Below, piece by piece: positions 34,621 through 44,779 of a DNA stretch of 64,000 nucleotides (the first letter of the stretch is position 1; each line of letters starts with the position of its first letter). The notes beneath the pieces were generated by a model. It did no database searches. It saw nothing but the letters and a program-made list of their open reading frames with translations, and had not been told where the DNA came from. The position numbers and the translations under genes were made by a program. Source of the stretch: Pseudocercospora fijiensis CIRAD86 (Eukaryota; Ascomycota; Dothideomycetes; Mycosphaerellales; Mycosphaerellaceae). The stretch spans positions 2,329,248 to 2,393,247 of the forward strand of contig NW_006921534.1 of NCBI RefSeq assembly GCF_000340215.1, given 5' to 3'.

Positions 34621-35491
34621 ATACACTATGTACAAGGGCCGAATTTCCGGAAGTCTGTATTCCAACATCCCTAGTAGCGCGAGACGCCCGGCGACCCGCT
34701 TTTCTCGTGAGAGCACCGCTTGACGAGGAGCAACTCCGTCCTTCGCTCATTGTGGCCTGCTATGGACCGAACAGCATCGCAAGCCGAAGCCGTGAACGCT
34801 CTTTATGAGGCCTTTCTGCCTTCATCTCCGGATATGACACCCGACCGGCGATGTTGGTCAAAGGGACAGCAGTGAGGTTCGGTATACAGATCCTCTTTGA
34901 GCTACCAGAAAAGAATGCCACTGACGCCCTGTGTTACCAGCCACGGCGGCGGCCATCTCGCTATACACATTGCCCCAGAGGAGAATTCTCGTATCGAAAG
35001 AAAGCCGCCCGACCTGTCGATTCCTGCGCGAGTTTGTACTGCTACCGGATCTCGTACTGTACTGTACTGGAAAGAAGCACGTGGCAGTCAATCGTTCTCC
35101 ATCCACACCCGCGCCTACTCCATACCAGCTTAGTGGTACAGCAAGATGCAAAAGCGGATACTCCGCACCCTCCCATGGTCATGGTTCTTGCAAAGCTCTC
35201 AACAGCGGAGACTCTTTGCGAAACATGGATACATGCCAAGCGTAAGTAGTAATGGCTTTTTGCTGTTAGGTTCGCACATTCGAAAAATTCCCAACTTCCC
35301 GGTGCATCCTCGGGTTATGACTAAATGGCTCCAACACTGGCGACGTAGGACCTACGTGGAGGCACCGACGTCGGTCAGACACACAGACGCTTGCCACAAA
35401 ATCTAGCAGCTGTAGTCAAGACGCAACAGCTTCTTATGTTTCTTTCGAGGCACAATTAACATTCCCATCACTTTCGCGAACCTGAGGCGCT
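34621..35491. other. Intergenic region upstream of the transporter
   Basis: About 870 bp of normal composition. Overlapping ORFs up to 132 codons (34851-35249) run in several frames and on both strands without recognisable content. It probably contains the promoter and leader of the transporter gene. Confidence 0.45.
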
Positions 35492-37042
35492 ATGGGCCCG
35501 CCGCAAGAGCCTTCATCGCACCAGAGTGATGAAATAACTATCGAGAACGGATCATCTCAAGATCTCGAACACACGAAGAGTCCTGCGGAAGGCTCTATTC
35601 ACGACTTGCGGAGGAAGAAGATATCATGGATCCAGGCCGTCTTCGTCCTCATTGCCGAGACTATCTCACTCGGAATCCTATCGTTACCTGCTGCGGTCGC
35701 TGATCTTGGAATGATTCTTGGTGCCATCATGATTCTATTCTTCTCGGTCATTACTACAGGCGCTAGCTTCATGCTCTACAGGCTCAAAATCCAATACCCG
35801 AAGCTTAAGGGATTCGCAGATGCCGCAAGGATGGTCGCAGGACCTGCTGGTGCCGTGGTTGTGGAGACGCTGAATATGCTTCTCCTGGTCTTCGTAATGG
35901 CAGCGCATATCTTGACATTCAGCACGGAAGCCCATGCTATTGCAGGCCATGACATGTGGAAGTGCACGGTGGTCTTCAAACTCATTGGCCTGATCATTTG
36001 CCTGACTTGTACACTTCCAAGGACGCTCAAGTCGCAGTCGTGGCTATCACTGGTATCCTGCTGTTCCATCATCACCGCAACCATGATAGCACTGATTGCA
36101 ATCGCGATCGAGAAGCCAGGTGTGGGCTCTGCACGCGCATCGCCACCCGTAAATGTGACCGACTTCGCCGACTGGTCTCTGGCAATCAGCAACATTCTGG
36201 TCTCGTTTGCGGGAAGTCTTGCCTATTTCCATGTCATGGAGGAGATGGAAAGGCCACGAGACTTTCCAAAAGCTCTCGTAGCTACCAACATCATTATGGT
36301 TAGCATGTATATCGTAGTGGGCATCGTCATCTACTGGTACGCAGGACAAGACGTGGCATCTCCAGCACTAGGCTCAGCAGGTTCTTTGATCAGGAAACTA
36401 TCTTACGGCATTGCGACTCCCACGATCGTCGTTGCTGGAGTCATCGCAGCGTATCTGGCATGTAAGAACGTGCATCGCTTTTGGTGGGACAAAGTTAGAC
36501 ATCAACCAGATGTTGTGTACGAGCAAAGCTGGAGATCAAGAAGCACGTGGGCCATCATAGTCGCTTTCCTGTGGATTCTGGCTTTTGTCTTAGCAAACGT
36601 CCTACCGTTCTTCAGTCCGCTTTTGGCGCTGATAGGAGCGATTTCTGGAACGTGGATATGTCTTGGTCTGCCTGCGTGGTACTGTCTGTGCCAAATTAGG
36701 GATAATCTGATGGCGAGAAGCCACGCGAGAGCTGAACAGGCGGAGGAGGTCAAAAGCGAGAACGGTGCGCACTCGGAGAAGGCACAGTGCTTGGTAAGCG
36801 ATGCTTCCCCAGATGAGAAATGCTCGGCTGACTCTGTTGCCTAGGCACCGGAATCAGGTCGCTGGTGGAAATGCTTTAAGTTTCCTCCAGGTGCCGATGG
36901 CATAATAGTCGTGGTATGGGCAACGTGCTGGTTCTTCGTCGTTCTCTCCTGCTTCCTGGTGGTCATCGGTCTATATGGAAGTATTCTTAGCATGGTGCGA
37001 GCTGGAAGTGTCAGCTATCATCCATTTACGTGCGCGGCATAA
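35492..37042 (+). CDS. Amino acid transporter, AAAP family
   Basis: join(35492..36793,36845..37042), 499 aa, with a 51-bp intron (GTAAGC, CTGAC branch, CCTAG). It is probably a proton-coupled amino-acid permease of the plasma or vacuolar membrane. A hydrophilic N-terminus (about 45 residues) precedes the first membrane segment with the family motif ETISLGILSLPAAVADLG; about eleven hydrophobic segments follow, with MEEMERPRDFPKAL between two of them. Exon 2 supplies a final membrane helix (IIVVVWATCWFFVVLSCFLV) that would otherwise be missing. If the intron is kept, the TAG formed by the acceptor itself (36842-36844) ends the protein at 450 aa. The substrate is unknown. Confidence 0.88.
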
Positions 37043-37516
37043 TCGAAGGCCCCTTCTGGGATGTCACAAAAGCACGACCCTATCGATATCGAGGCAGAAT
37101 CCGAGACTTATTGAATACCGGTAACATCAAATCTCTTTTCATCTCCACGGGAAGCAATGTATTGCAGACCACACGGCAATGTTGTGATGTGTTATTCCTT
37201 CGCAACGCCAAGTGTCAGGCTGTGTCTTGGCGACTGAGGACAAAAAGCTGGTCATGAAAATGAACTGCAACGCTATAGGCTCAAGCAAATGCAAAAGAAA
37301 CACATGTCCTCGCTCGACTAAATCTGTCTATAAAAGCTACAGGCCTGTCTACGACCCTTCTTGCTCTTCACCATCGATCTTCTCTTTACTGTTTCAAGAA
37401 GGTTTTGATCTTCAGCTGCGATTTTATATTCACAGGAATACACAACAAACAGCAAACTCAAGCAATCAGAATATACACACAGTCTTCCAAGGCCTGGCTA
37501 TCGGATTTCAGCGACT
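37043..37516. promoter_or_regulatory. Promoter region of the RING-like gene with TATA box
   Basis: A TATAAAAG sequence at 37329-37336 lies 181 bp before the ATG at 37517, followed by a pyrimidine-rich stretch and an A-rich leader. This is a conventional fungal core promoter layout. No gene is seen in the interval. Confidence 0.5.
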
Positions 37517-38530
37517 ATGGAATCGTCCGCTGATACAACTGTATCTCGCGAAGAGTTTCTTCGGAATTTGAAACCAGCAACAGCCTCTACCTCAGATCAT
37601 GACGATATAGAGTGCCATGCCTGCATGCAAGATATGCATTTCCTGCCACTCACGTCGGAAGCTGGCGACGCAATCTCCCCTCAAGCTGAAGATATCCCTT
37701 CTCGCGCAGTCATCTTGCACGACCGACACATCATCTGCGAAGGATGTGCTCGCGAGTGGCTCGCCTCAGCAAACACCTGTCCCGAGTGTCGAAAAGTCTT
37801 ATTCGAGCTGAAGGAAGAAGAAAGCACAAACGAGCCCACTGTTTACGTGGATTCCGTGAATCTCCGCGACTCGTCTAATGCTCCAGATTTACAAGGACTG
37901 TTGCAAGAGTTTGGGCCCGGTTTTCTTGACCAGAATGCCCATGCATTAGCATACTTCACTCGACCATTGATCAGGCAGCTGAGAGAGCGTACTACTGCTT
38001 ACGAAGCGCTTAATCTCTTCCTCGACTTCGAGTACCCAGGATACGATGCATTATTCAGACCCGGAACTGTGGTGAATGAGGAAGCACAACGTCAAGCATG
38101 CGTTATCAATCAGCACGCTGTCGTCGATTTCTGGGCCTGGTGGGCGAAGAGATTTTTCGTTACTTTGGGTAAGCTCAAAAATTCAAAGTTGGAATTGGAA
38201 TCCTGTGCTGACTTGGACCTTGCAGCAAATGCCGAGTTCGACTTGCGCCATCATCCTCTGGCCGTCTCTCTTTTGTTCCAGATGCTGCATGCCATGAAGA
38301 TTCTACCAGACAACTTTCCGATAACGCGTGCTCTGTTGTCGCGCTTCTTGGCACAGAGGCTTATGACATTCGCTAAGGACCGTGTTGGCAGCATTCAGGC
38401 GCAGGAGTTCGACGGCTACGTTGTAGACATGGTCGAGGCGGCTTTGAGCGCGACTGCGGGACGGATGCACGTCCCAGCATCAGAGCCCCATGAAGAGCGA
38501 AAGACGATCTATGAGACTTTGTATAAGTGA
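37517..38530 (+). CDS. RING-like zinc finger protein
   Basis: A single-exon gene, 337 aa. Near the N-terminus: C33-x2-C36, a 31-residue insert, H68/H71 and C74-x2-C77 in LHDRHIICEGCAREW, then C88-P-E-C91. This follows a RING layout with His or Asp taking the usual third-Cys place, suggesting an E3 ubiquitin ligase or RING scaffold. The insert between the first two ligand pairs is longer than usual. The remaining 230 residues are helical and without a motif I can name (for example FLDFEYPGYDALFRPG, VVDFWAWWAKRFF). No membrane segment or signal peptide. I recognise only the finger, and the biological role is unknown. Confidence 0.75.
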   Translation: MESSADTTVSREEFLRNLKPATASTSDHDDIECHACMQDMHFLPLTSEAGDAISPQAEDIPSRAVILHDRHIICEGCAREWLASANTCPECRKVLFELKEEESTNEPTVYVDSVNLRDSSNAPDLQGLLQEFGPGFLDQNAHALAYFTRPLIRQLRERTTAYEALNLFLDFEYPGYDALFRPGTVVNEEAQRQACVINQHAVVDFWAWWAKRFFVTLGKLKNSKLELESCADLDLAANAEFDLRHHPLAVSLLFQMLHAMKILPDNFPITRALLSRFLAQRLMTFAKDRVGSIQAQEFDGYVVDMVEAALSATAGRMHVPASEPHEERKTIYETLYK

Positions 38531-39450
38531 ATACCGGGGTCTTCACAGAGTATAGATTGTGTTACGGCGATCTCATGAGGTCGAGGCAAGACAGATGATA
38601 TCTGCTCGGTTCCATACTACACTTTGACGATCAACCTCGACCAGATCTACAACAGCATATACGATTTTTCGAAAATCGCCCACAGGATCCATTACTTAGG
38701 GTCCCTGAGTTGAGATGTCTTGAATCCCGGTACTATGCGCCGCCCCTGTTAGTCTTGATGCCGTATTTATAGCGAAATTTTTTTGAAGCAGGCATCAATG
38801 CACCCTCCTAAGTGATGCTGTTAAGCCACAATGCTCTCGCTTATTGCGGTACCGTATACGTGGCAGTGGCCTTCAAGACTGATAGTCGACGGGGTATAGG
38901 TCATTAGCTATAGCGAAGACGTGTAGATGAGCATGCTAAAGATTTGACCTCGCATTCCCTAGCATTTCAAGTGTCCTGCGGAGCCAATCATTTATTATCG
39001 AGTTCACGAGGAGGAGGACAAGCAGTTTGTTGCGCGCGCTCGCAAGTTGTGTGTGCCCTGAGATTGTTCTGGCGTCTCCAAAATTGTTGTGAGAGAATCC
39101 CACATTTTGTGCTTGGGAGGGCGGCCGGTACTGGCTTCAGGCTCTGCCTCCGTAGGCATGTGCTGTACTTCGGCAAAGAAGACAGTCATTCTTCAATCTT
39201 TCCTCTGTAGTGGCCATGTTGAGTCTCTATCCGAGAAGTGAGTGAGTGGTTCGGGAGGGGCGAGGCGAGGAGGGGCATCAGCCAACCAATGGCGCCACGC
39301 GTCCAGTGAAGTGGGGCAATCGCGGTCAGGGTCCAGGATCCTCTTGGCATGTCGGACTCGGTTTGGATTCGAGAGATATGCAAACGACTCTCTCCTTTCT
39401 CTTTCCCACTGCCATTCAATCAACATCACAGCCGACAAGCAGCAGTCAAG
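38531..39450. other. Intergenic region upstream of the sphingolipid desaturase
   Basis: About 920 bp containing the RING gene 3' end and the desaturase promoter. The desaturase frame is open from 39349, but the stretch before 39451 reads as leader rather than protein. No other gene is supported. Confidence 0.45.
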
Positions 39451-40659
39451 ATGTCGGCTCCGTCAGTCACTACCGCCACCGCCACCGCCACAGCCACAGC
39501 CACCGTGCAAAGCGCTCCGGCTCCGGCTCCGGCTCCGGCCACGAATCGACACGACAGAACGAAGAAAGAGCAGGTCTCATCTGACAGCCAGAGCGATTGT
39601 TCCAACGATTTCTTTTGGGCATACACCGAGGAACCACACAAGACGAGAAGACAGGCAATCATCAAGGCACACCCAGAGGTCCTGAAGCTTTGCGGCCCCG
39701 AGCCATTGACAATTCCTCTTGTTCTCGCAGTCGTGGGACTTCAAATTGCCTGCGCTTGTGCCTTGAGGAACACTCCACTATTCTCTTGGCCTTTCTTTCT
39801 TACAGCCTATGTCGTGGGGGCAACAGCAAACCAGAACCTTTTCCTTGCGATCCACGAGATATCACACAATCTGGCTTTCAAGTCGCCACTGGCCAACCGA
39901 CTCTTCGCCGTAGTTGCCAACCTTCCCATCGGAATCCCGTATTCTGCCTCCTTCCGACCGTATCACTTGACCCACCACAAGAGCTTGGGAGTGGATGGTT
40001 TGGACACAGATCTACCTACAGCGCTCGAGGCATGGTTTTTGGATTCGGTTGCTGGGAAGGCCTTTTTCGCCACCTTCCAGATCCTGTTCTACGCTCTGCG
40101 CCCAATGATGGTCTATAAACTACCATTGACCAAGATTCACGCGTTCAATGTTGCTGCACAGCTCCTTTTCGACTACTTGATTGTCCAATACTTTGGCGGC
40201 AAGGCGTTGGGATACTTCATCATGAGCTCTTTCCTGGCGGGGTCACTACATCCTTGCGCGGGACACTTCATTGCTGAGCACTACGTGTTCTCGCAGCACA
40301 GCCGGAATCTCGAGGCCAAGTCATCGGAGGCTGCTAAGCATGCTCCTCCACCTGAGACGTACTCATATTATGGTATTCTCAACGTGGTCACCTATAACGT
40401 TGGCCTGCACAACGAACACCACGACTTCCCTGCAATTCCATGGACCAGGCTATGGAAGCTCAACCAGATTGCGAATGAGTTCTACAAGGATTTGCCTTGC
40501 CATTACAGCTGGTCTGGTGTCATCTGGCAGTTCATCATGGACAAAGAGGTCGGTTTGTGGTGTCGAGTCAAGCGTAGAGAAGGAGGTCGAATGGTCGGCG
40601 CAAATGGCAGCACAAAGAATGATAGCCATGAACAGCCAGTCAGCCTAGTGGCTAGATGA
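39451..40659 (+). CDS. Sphingolipid delta(4)-desaturase
   Basis: A single exon, 402 aa from the ATG at 39451 (context CAAGATGTCG); an earlier in-frame start would add 34 leader-like residues. This DES1-type enzyme introduces the delta-4 double bond into dihydroceramide in the ER membrane. Residues 52-85 (DFFWAYTEEPHKTRR...HPEVLKLCGPEP) form the N-terminal Lipid_DES signature. The three iron-binding His boxes are HEISH (135-139), HLTHH (172-176) and HNEHH (320-324), with hydrophobic pairs between them. The first 30 residues are a low-complexity Thr-Ala and Pro-Ala repeat. Delta-4 desaturases of this type serve glucosylceramide synthesis in fungi. Confidence 0.93.
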   Translation: MSAPSVTTATATATATATVQSAPAPAPAPATNRHDRTKKEQVSSDSQSDCSNDFFWAYTEEPHKTRRQAIIKAHPEVLKLCGPEPLTIPLVLAVVGLQIACACALRNTPLFSWPFFLTAYVVGATANQNLFLAIHEISHNLAFKSPLANRLFAVVANLPIGIPYSASFRPYHLTHHKSLGVDGLDTDLPTALEAWFLDSVAGKAFFATFQILFYALRPMMVYKLPLTKIHAFNVAAQLLFDYLIVQYFGGKALGYFIMSSFLAGSLHPCAGHFIAEHYVFSQHSRNLEAKSSEAAKHAPPPETYSYYGILNVVTYNVGLHNEHHDFPAIPWTRLWKLNQIANEFYKDLPCHYSWSGVIWQFIMDKEVGLWCRVKRREGGRMVGANGSTKNDSHEQPVSLVAR

Positions 40660-40780
40660 GAACACGATATCTAGCTGGTAGTTCCAGCAACGCAATTCAC
40701 GATCCGACGGTGACCTCAGTCACAGCCTGTTTTAGGAGTCTACCTCGCCGCCAGAGCTGACAAATACGGTCGAAGGCGAA

Positions 40781-42531
40781 TCATAATTTTGGACGCATCC
40801 ACCCAGCCCCAGAAGCCAGCTCCTTCTGCGCTTCTTCACGTAGAACACGCTTCAAAATTTTACCGCTGGCGCTCTTGGGCACCTCTTGTACAAATTTGAC
40901 GCCGCCAGTGAGCTTCTTGTACGCGGCAAGGCGCTCTGCGACAAGCTTGTGGACATCGTCTTCCGTGATTTGGGATCCAGGTGCTCGTACAACATATGCT
41001 CGCGGTCGTTCGGCATCGGAGTTCGCAGGCGCAGGCAAGCCAATCACGGCAACGTCAATGATATCTGGATGGCTCAAAAGAACTCCTTCCACTTCTGGCG
41101 GTGCTACCTGAAAGCCACGTACTTTGATCAATTCCTGGTGTAAGTGTCAGCAGGCTGCATTGAACAAGTCAAGCGGGCAATTGTACCTTCTTTCGGTCTA
41201 CAATGTACCACTTCTTGGTCTTGCCATCGCAGTACACGATGTCGCCAGTTTTGTAGAAGCCATCCTCATCCCAGGAATCTTCGTTCGCCTTTTGATTCTC
41301 GAAGTAGCCATCGATGATGCTCGGTCCTCGCACGCAGAGCTCACCTTGCACGTCGTAATCGGTCACGTCATTCCCATCGTCGTCAATCAGCTTTACGTCC
41401 GAGTTCGGAAACCAAGTATTTCCAACGCTACCTGTATCATCCTCATCAGGATAATAGAAGAGCGTGAACACCCCAGTTGTCTCCGTGGATCCCAGCACTT
41501 GCGTGAAAGTACAACCTGGCGCGCAAAGGTCTTTCAACTTTTCACCAGAATCCTTATCCAGAGGTGCTGCACCACAACCTATTCTCCGCACGCTTCTCAA
41601 AGAGTACTTGTGACGAAGCGGACTGTTGATGATCGCAATCACAAGCGGGGGCACCATACCTAGTAAAGAAATCTTATGCTTCTCCACAGCAGCCAAGAAC
41701 GATTCAAGCTCAAAGCGCCTCATGATGTACGCTATATTCCCTCTCCTCAGCGGACCACAGTGTACTGCTGGCACTGTCGCCACATGGAACAGTGGCAGTG
41801 GAAACAAGTTGCGAATCTGCCAAGGTGGGACGGAAATCTCAGAAGCCATCGTGAACCACGATGTAGCATTGTAATGGCTCTGCACAGCCATCTTCGGAGG
41901 TCCAGTCGTTCCTGAAGTTGTAAGGCGAGCCATGGCGGTTCTTCTGCATTGATCCTTGCCATTGAATCGGATCCAGTCTGTCTCGCCATGTTCGAGAAGC
42001 CATTCCCACGACCTGAAGCCTTCCGGACAAGCTTGACCACGAATATTGAAGATGAATATATCCTTCCTGTCGACCAAGTTCTCGCTACCCTTCAAAATCT
42101 GAGGAAGTAGTTCGGGCTCGACCAAGATGTACTTCACTTTCGCGGTCTTGGCGTGATGGGCAATTTCATACTGCGTGTAAGCTGGATTTGAGCCAGTGAA
42201 TATTCCGCCTGCGCCTATGAGAGCCAGAAAGAGCATGCAGTACATTATGTCGTTGAATGAAGCTATCATCACGCAGTCGCCTGGTCTAAGACCGGCTGCA
42301 TGGAAGCCTGCGATAAGCTGTCGGACGACGGTCCGGCTTTGTGTCCATGATAGCGTGCGAGAGGGGTTTTCGAGGTCGATGTAAATCTGGTAAGCATGAG
42401 CATTCCAGAGCTGCGTTGCTACGAGATTCAGTGCTTACTGGCGTGTTCTTGTCGTAATTGCAATGATCGAACGTCCATGTGAGGAGATCTTCCTCGGGAA
42501 GTGGATACGACCACTTACTGAGCCAAGGCAT
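40781..42531 (-). CDS. Acyl-CoA ligase, 4-coumarate-CoA-ligase-like (ANL superfamily)
   Basis: complement(join(40781..41134,41187..42386,42439..42531)), 548 aa, with introns of 52 bp each (GTAAGC...CCAG and GTACAA...CCAG). It activates a carboxylic acid to acyl-AMP and then acyl-CoA. Motifs: the AMP-binding loop LTTSGTTGPPKMA, GSTETTG, GELCVRGPSIIDGY, YKTGDIVYCDG, IKVRGFQVAPPEVE, and the C-terminal catalytic Lys region PKSASGKILKRVLR. The protein ends RPKL, a plausible type-1 peroxisomal signal of the PKL variety. It is divergent from the enoyl-CoA hydratase gene across 269 bp, suggesting a shared catabolic route. Substrate class (fatty acid, aromatic acid) is not determinable. Confidence 0.9.
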
Positions 42532-42800
42532 TTTTTGCAGACTACCACGAAACCCAGACCAGCAGTCCGTGATTGGGAACGCCAATCAAGATATATCACC
42601 ATGGCCATCTCATCGACCTAGGCCTACCAAAATCTCATGTGGGGATGTAGCCGAGTCCCGATGTACCTGCATGAAGCCTCCTCACCGTGCCACACGAACG
42701 ACATGCTTGGTACGAGTCGAGCTCAGGACTCCCTATGATCATTGATATGATCTATGAGCAAGTGCAGACATGACAGTAAAGGCTCCTATTACCAGCAAAC
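42532..42800. promoter_or_regulatory. Shared divergent promoter, acyl-CoA ligase / enoyl-CoA hydratase
   Basis: 269 bp separate the two start codons. Both products have PTS1-like C-termini, so co-regulation (for example by fatty-acid-responsive Zn2Cys6 factors) is an inference from layout. I saw no unambiguous Far1/Far2 site (CCTCGG); the interval does contain CATGGCC and several TGATC-type short motifs of no clear meaning. Confidence 0.55.
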
Positions 42801-43675
42801 ATGGCACCACCACCTTCCAGCCTCCACACTGTCCTCATCGAACCCATCTCTCAACATGCCGTTCTCTTCAGCTACAATCAACCACATATTTCCAATGCTT
42901 TCACACTACAGCAGTACTATGATCTTCGAGATGCTTTGCTCTGGGCCAAAGAGGAGAAGAACGTCAAAGTTATCGTTGTGTAAGTTCTCTCCACCGACAA
43001 CCCTTGAAGCTCTCCTGACATCATGCGTTGCTTAGAACAGGTAAAGGCCGTCACTTCTGCTCCGGAAAAGTCCTTTCAGATCCACGCTCAGGCGGCCCAA
43101 CGATCGAGCAAGAGATCGCAGCCGGATCCTCTTTAGGCGAAGTCCTTCAGGGCTATCCCAAAATCTTGATCGCAGCCGTTCATGGCGCGGCTATAGGCTG
43201 GGGCTGTACGCAACTCTGGAACTTCGATCTCGTATACGCACATGCGGAAGCTTTCTTCCAGACTCCATTTATGCCGTTAGGTTTCGCGCCCGAAGGAGGA
43301 AGCAGTTGGAGTTTCCCGAAAGTTATGGGGAAGATGAGGGCTAATAGGTTGTTGATTGCGGGTGAAAGGGTGAGTGCGGAGGAGATGTGGGTGTCTGGCT
43401 TCGTGACGCAGGTGCTTGGGAAGAAGGAAGATGGCATCGGAGTTGAAGAGTTTCTTGGGAGAGTAAAGGGCATTGCGGAGAGGATTGGAGGCTACAATGC
43501 AGAGAGTTTGCGATTGGCGAAAGGTCTAGTTAGCAGGCCGACAGAGATTGGGGAGCAGAGGGAAGCTGGTGCGAGGGAGGCAGCTGTCCTGAAAGTGAGA
43601 TTGAATGATCCAGAGACGATTGGCAAGATCGCAGCGTTTAAAGGCAAGGCCGAGAAGAAAGAGAGCAAAATGTGA
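42801..43675 (+). CDS. Enoyl-CoA hydratase/isomerase, probably peroxisomal
   Basis: join(42801..42979,43036..43675), 272 aa, with a 56-bp intron (GTAAGT...GCTTAG). Crotonase fold: HAVLFSYNQPHISNAF at the N-terminus, the first oxyanion-hole segment GKGRHFCSGK created by splicing, the second in AAVHGAAIGWGCT, and the catalytic-region FAPEGGSSWSFPKVMG. The glutamate in PEGG corresponds to the position typical of delta3,delta2-enoyl-CoA isomerases and hydratases of the ECI/PXD type. The C-terminus ESKM is a PTS1 variant, so a peroxisomal matrix location is likely. Its head-to-head neighbour is an acyl-CoA ligase with a PKL end. Confidence 0.9.
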
Positions 43676-43906
43676 GACAGGAAGTCGAGCGTGACGCCGC
43701 TCCAGGGACAGGTATTCAGTATCGCACGTCTCGAGATGACGCTGTGCTATTTGGACTTCACGGGTTTGAAGTGCTTGCCAAGGCGAGAGCTCAAGTTTGG
43801 TAGGTTGCGAAGTCAATGTAAGTGGGTTGAAGTTGGCGCATTTGGTTCTCATCGACCTTGCTTTCGAATCAGGCGTCTGCTTGACCACCACCAGAGAGCC
43901 CCAGCC

Positions 43907-44779
43907 ATGGCATTGCGTCCACCTGCCAGGAGCGAGTCTACAGACTCGTCCACGGCTCCCTTGCAAGGCCGTAGAGACTCACGCGCGCTGTCAACCTTCG
44001 CCAACGCTCTTTCCCGTAGCTCATTGAGCGCAAAGACGTCAGGATACCTCTGCGACGCTGTCGCAAGCGTGCTCCTGGACGGTGTCGATTCCCACAACAC
44101 TGACGACCTCCCCGACAAGAGCAAGAAGCCATCGCTCACCAACTTGCCCGAAAAATTCAAGAATCGAATCTATCGACTTGTCCTGTTACAAAGTCACGAT
44201 GACGATATCAACGTCACAGCACCAAACTATCGCCGACCAGGGCTCCTGGACGTCTCTCGAGCCATCCGCCGCGAAACCATACCGATGTACTACTATGAGA
44301 ACCGCTTCGATATCCATCTCCCTGACTACAGCCCAGCTTTACTGATGCGATGGATCCGAAGCCTCCGGAGGATGGGTCTGGAAGATGACTCGAATAAACC
44401 TTGGGGCAAGAAAGTCTTCTTCTACATGATCGCCGTGGACGGGAAGACTGGCCGTAAGAATCCTCAGCCCAACTGGAACAACTTTCTTCGACATTTGAAG
44501 TACATGCACCAAGGCCTCGTCCCTTGTTTCGCCAGAACCCCACTCGACTGCTGGAAGGAGAGCGGTGACCCGGGGCCTTGCAGCAGCAGCGATGATCCCA
44601 CCACATCCTCGCATCGGCTGCGTCGCGAACACGCTGAGATAGAGAGGATGACGATGGTTGCGATGGGCCGTGTTGTCTACATGACAAGAAATAGGTTCAC
44701 CTGGTGCCAGGTGAAAGATCTTTTGGATGACTATCGGGTGATTCTGGCTGGGACTGATCGGCGTTGGATGGATGAATGA
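43907..44779 (+). CDS. Hypothetical protein with F-box-like segment
   Basis: A single exon, 290 aa from ATG 43907 (context CAGCCATGGCA); the frame is open upstream to about 43691 but without an earlier ATG that looks better. After a Ser-rich N-terminus, residues 77-95 (SLTNLPEKFKNRIYRLVLL) resemble the first helices of an F-box or related LRR-less domain, followed by LLDVSRAIRRETIPMYYYENRF. This pattern is common in a large expanded family of Dothideomycete proteins of unknown role, where it is usually read as 'leaf litter of F-box proteins'. No leucine repeats follow. An alternative is a non-F-box family with chance similarity. Confidence 0.62.
   Translation: MALRPPARSESTDSSTAPLQGRRDSRALSTFANALSRSSLSAKTSGYLCDAVASVLLDGVDSHNTDDLPDKSKKPSLTNLPEKFKNRIYRLVLLQSHDDDINVTAPNYRRPGLLDVSRAIRRETIPMYYYENRFDIHLPDYSPALLMRWIRSLRRMGLEDDSNKPWGKKVFFYMIAVDGKTGRKNPQPNWNNFLRHLKYMHQGLVPCFARTPLDCWKESGDPGPCSSSDDPTTSSHRLRREHAEIERMTMVAMGRVVYMTRNRFTWCQVKDLLDDYRVILAGTDRRWMDE

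Noticed and set aside
34851..35249. 132-codon ORF upstream of the amino acid transporter
   Set aside because: Several frames on both strands are open over the same interval and none resembles a known protein; probably promoter or leader DNA.
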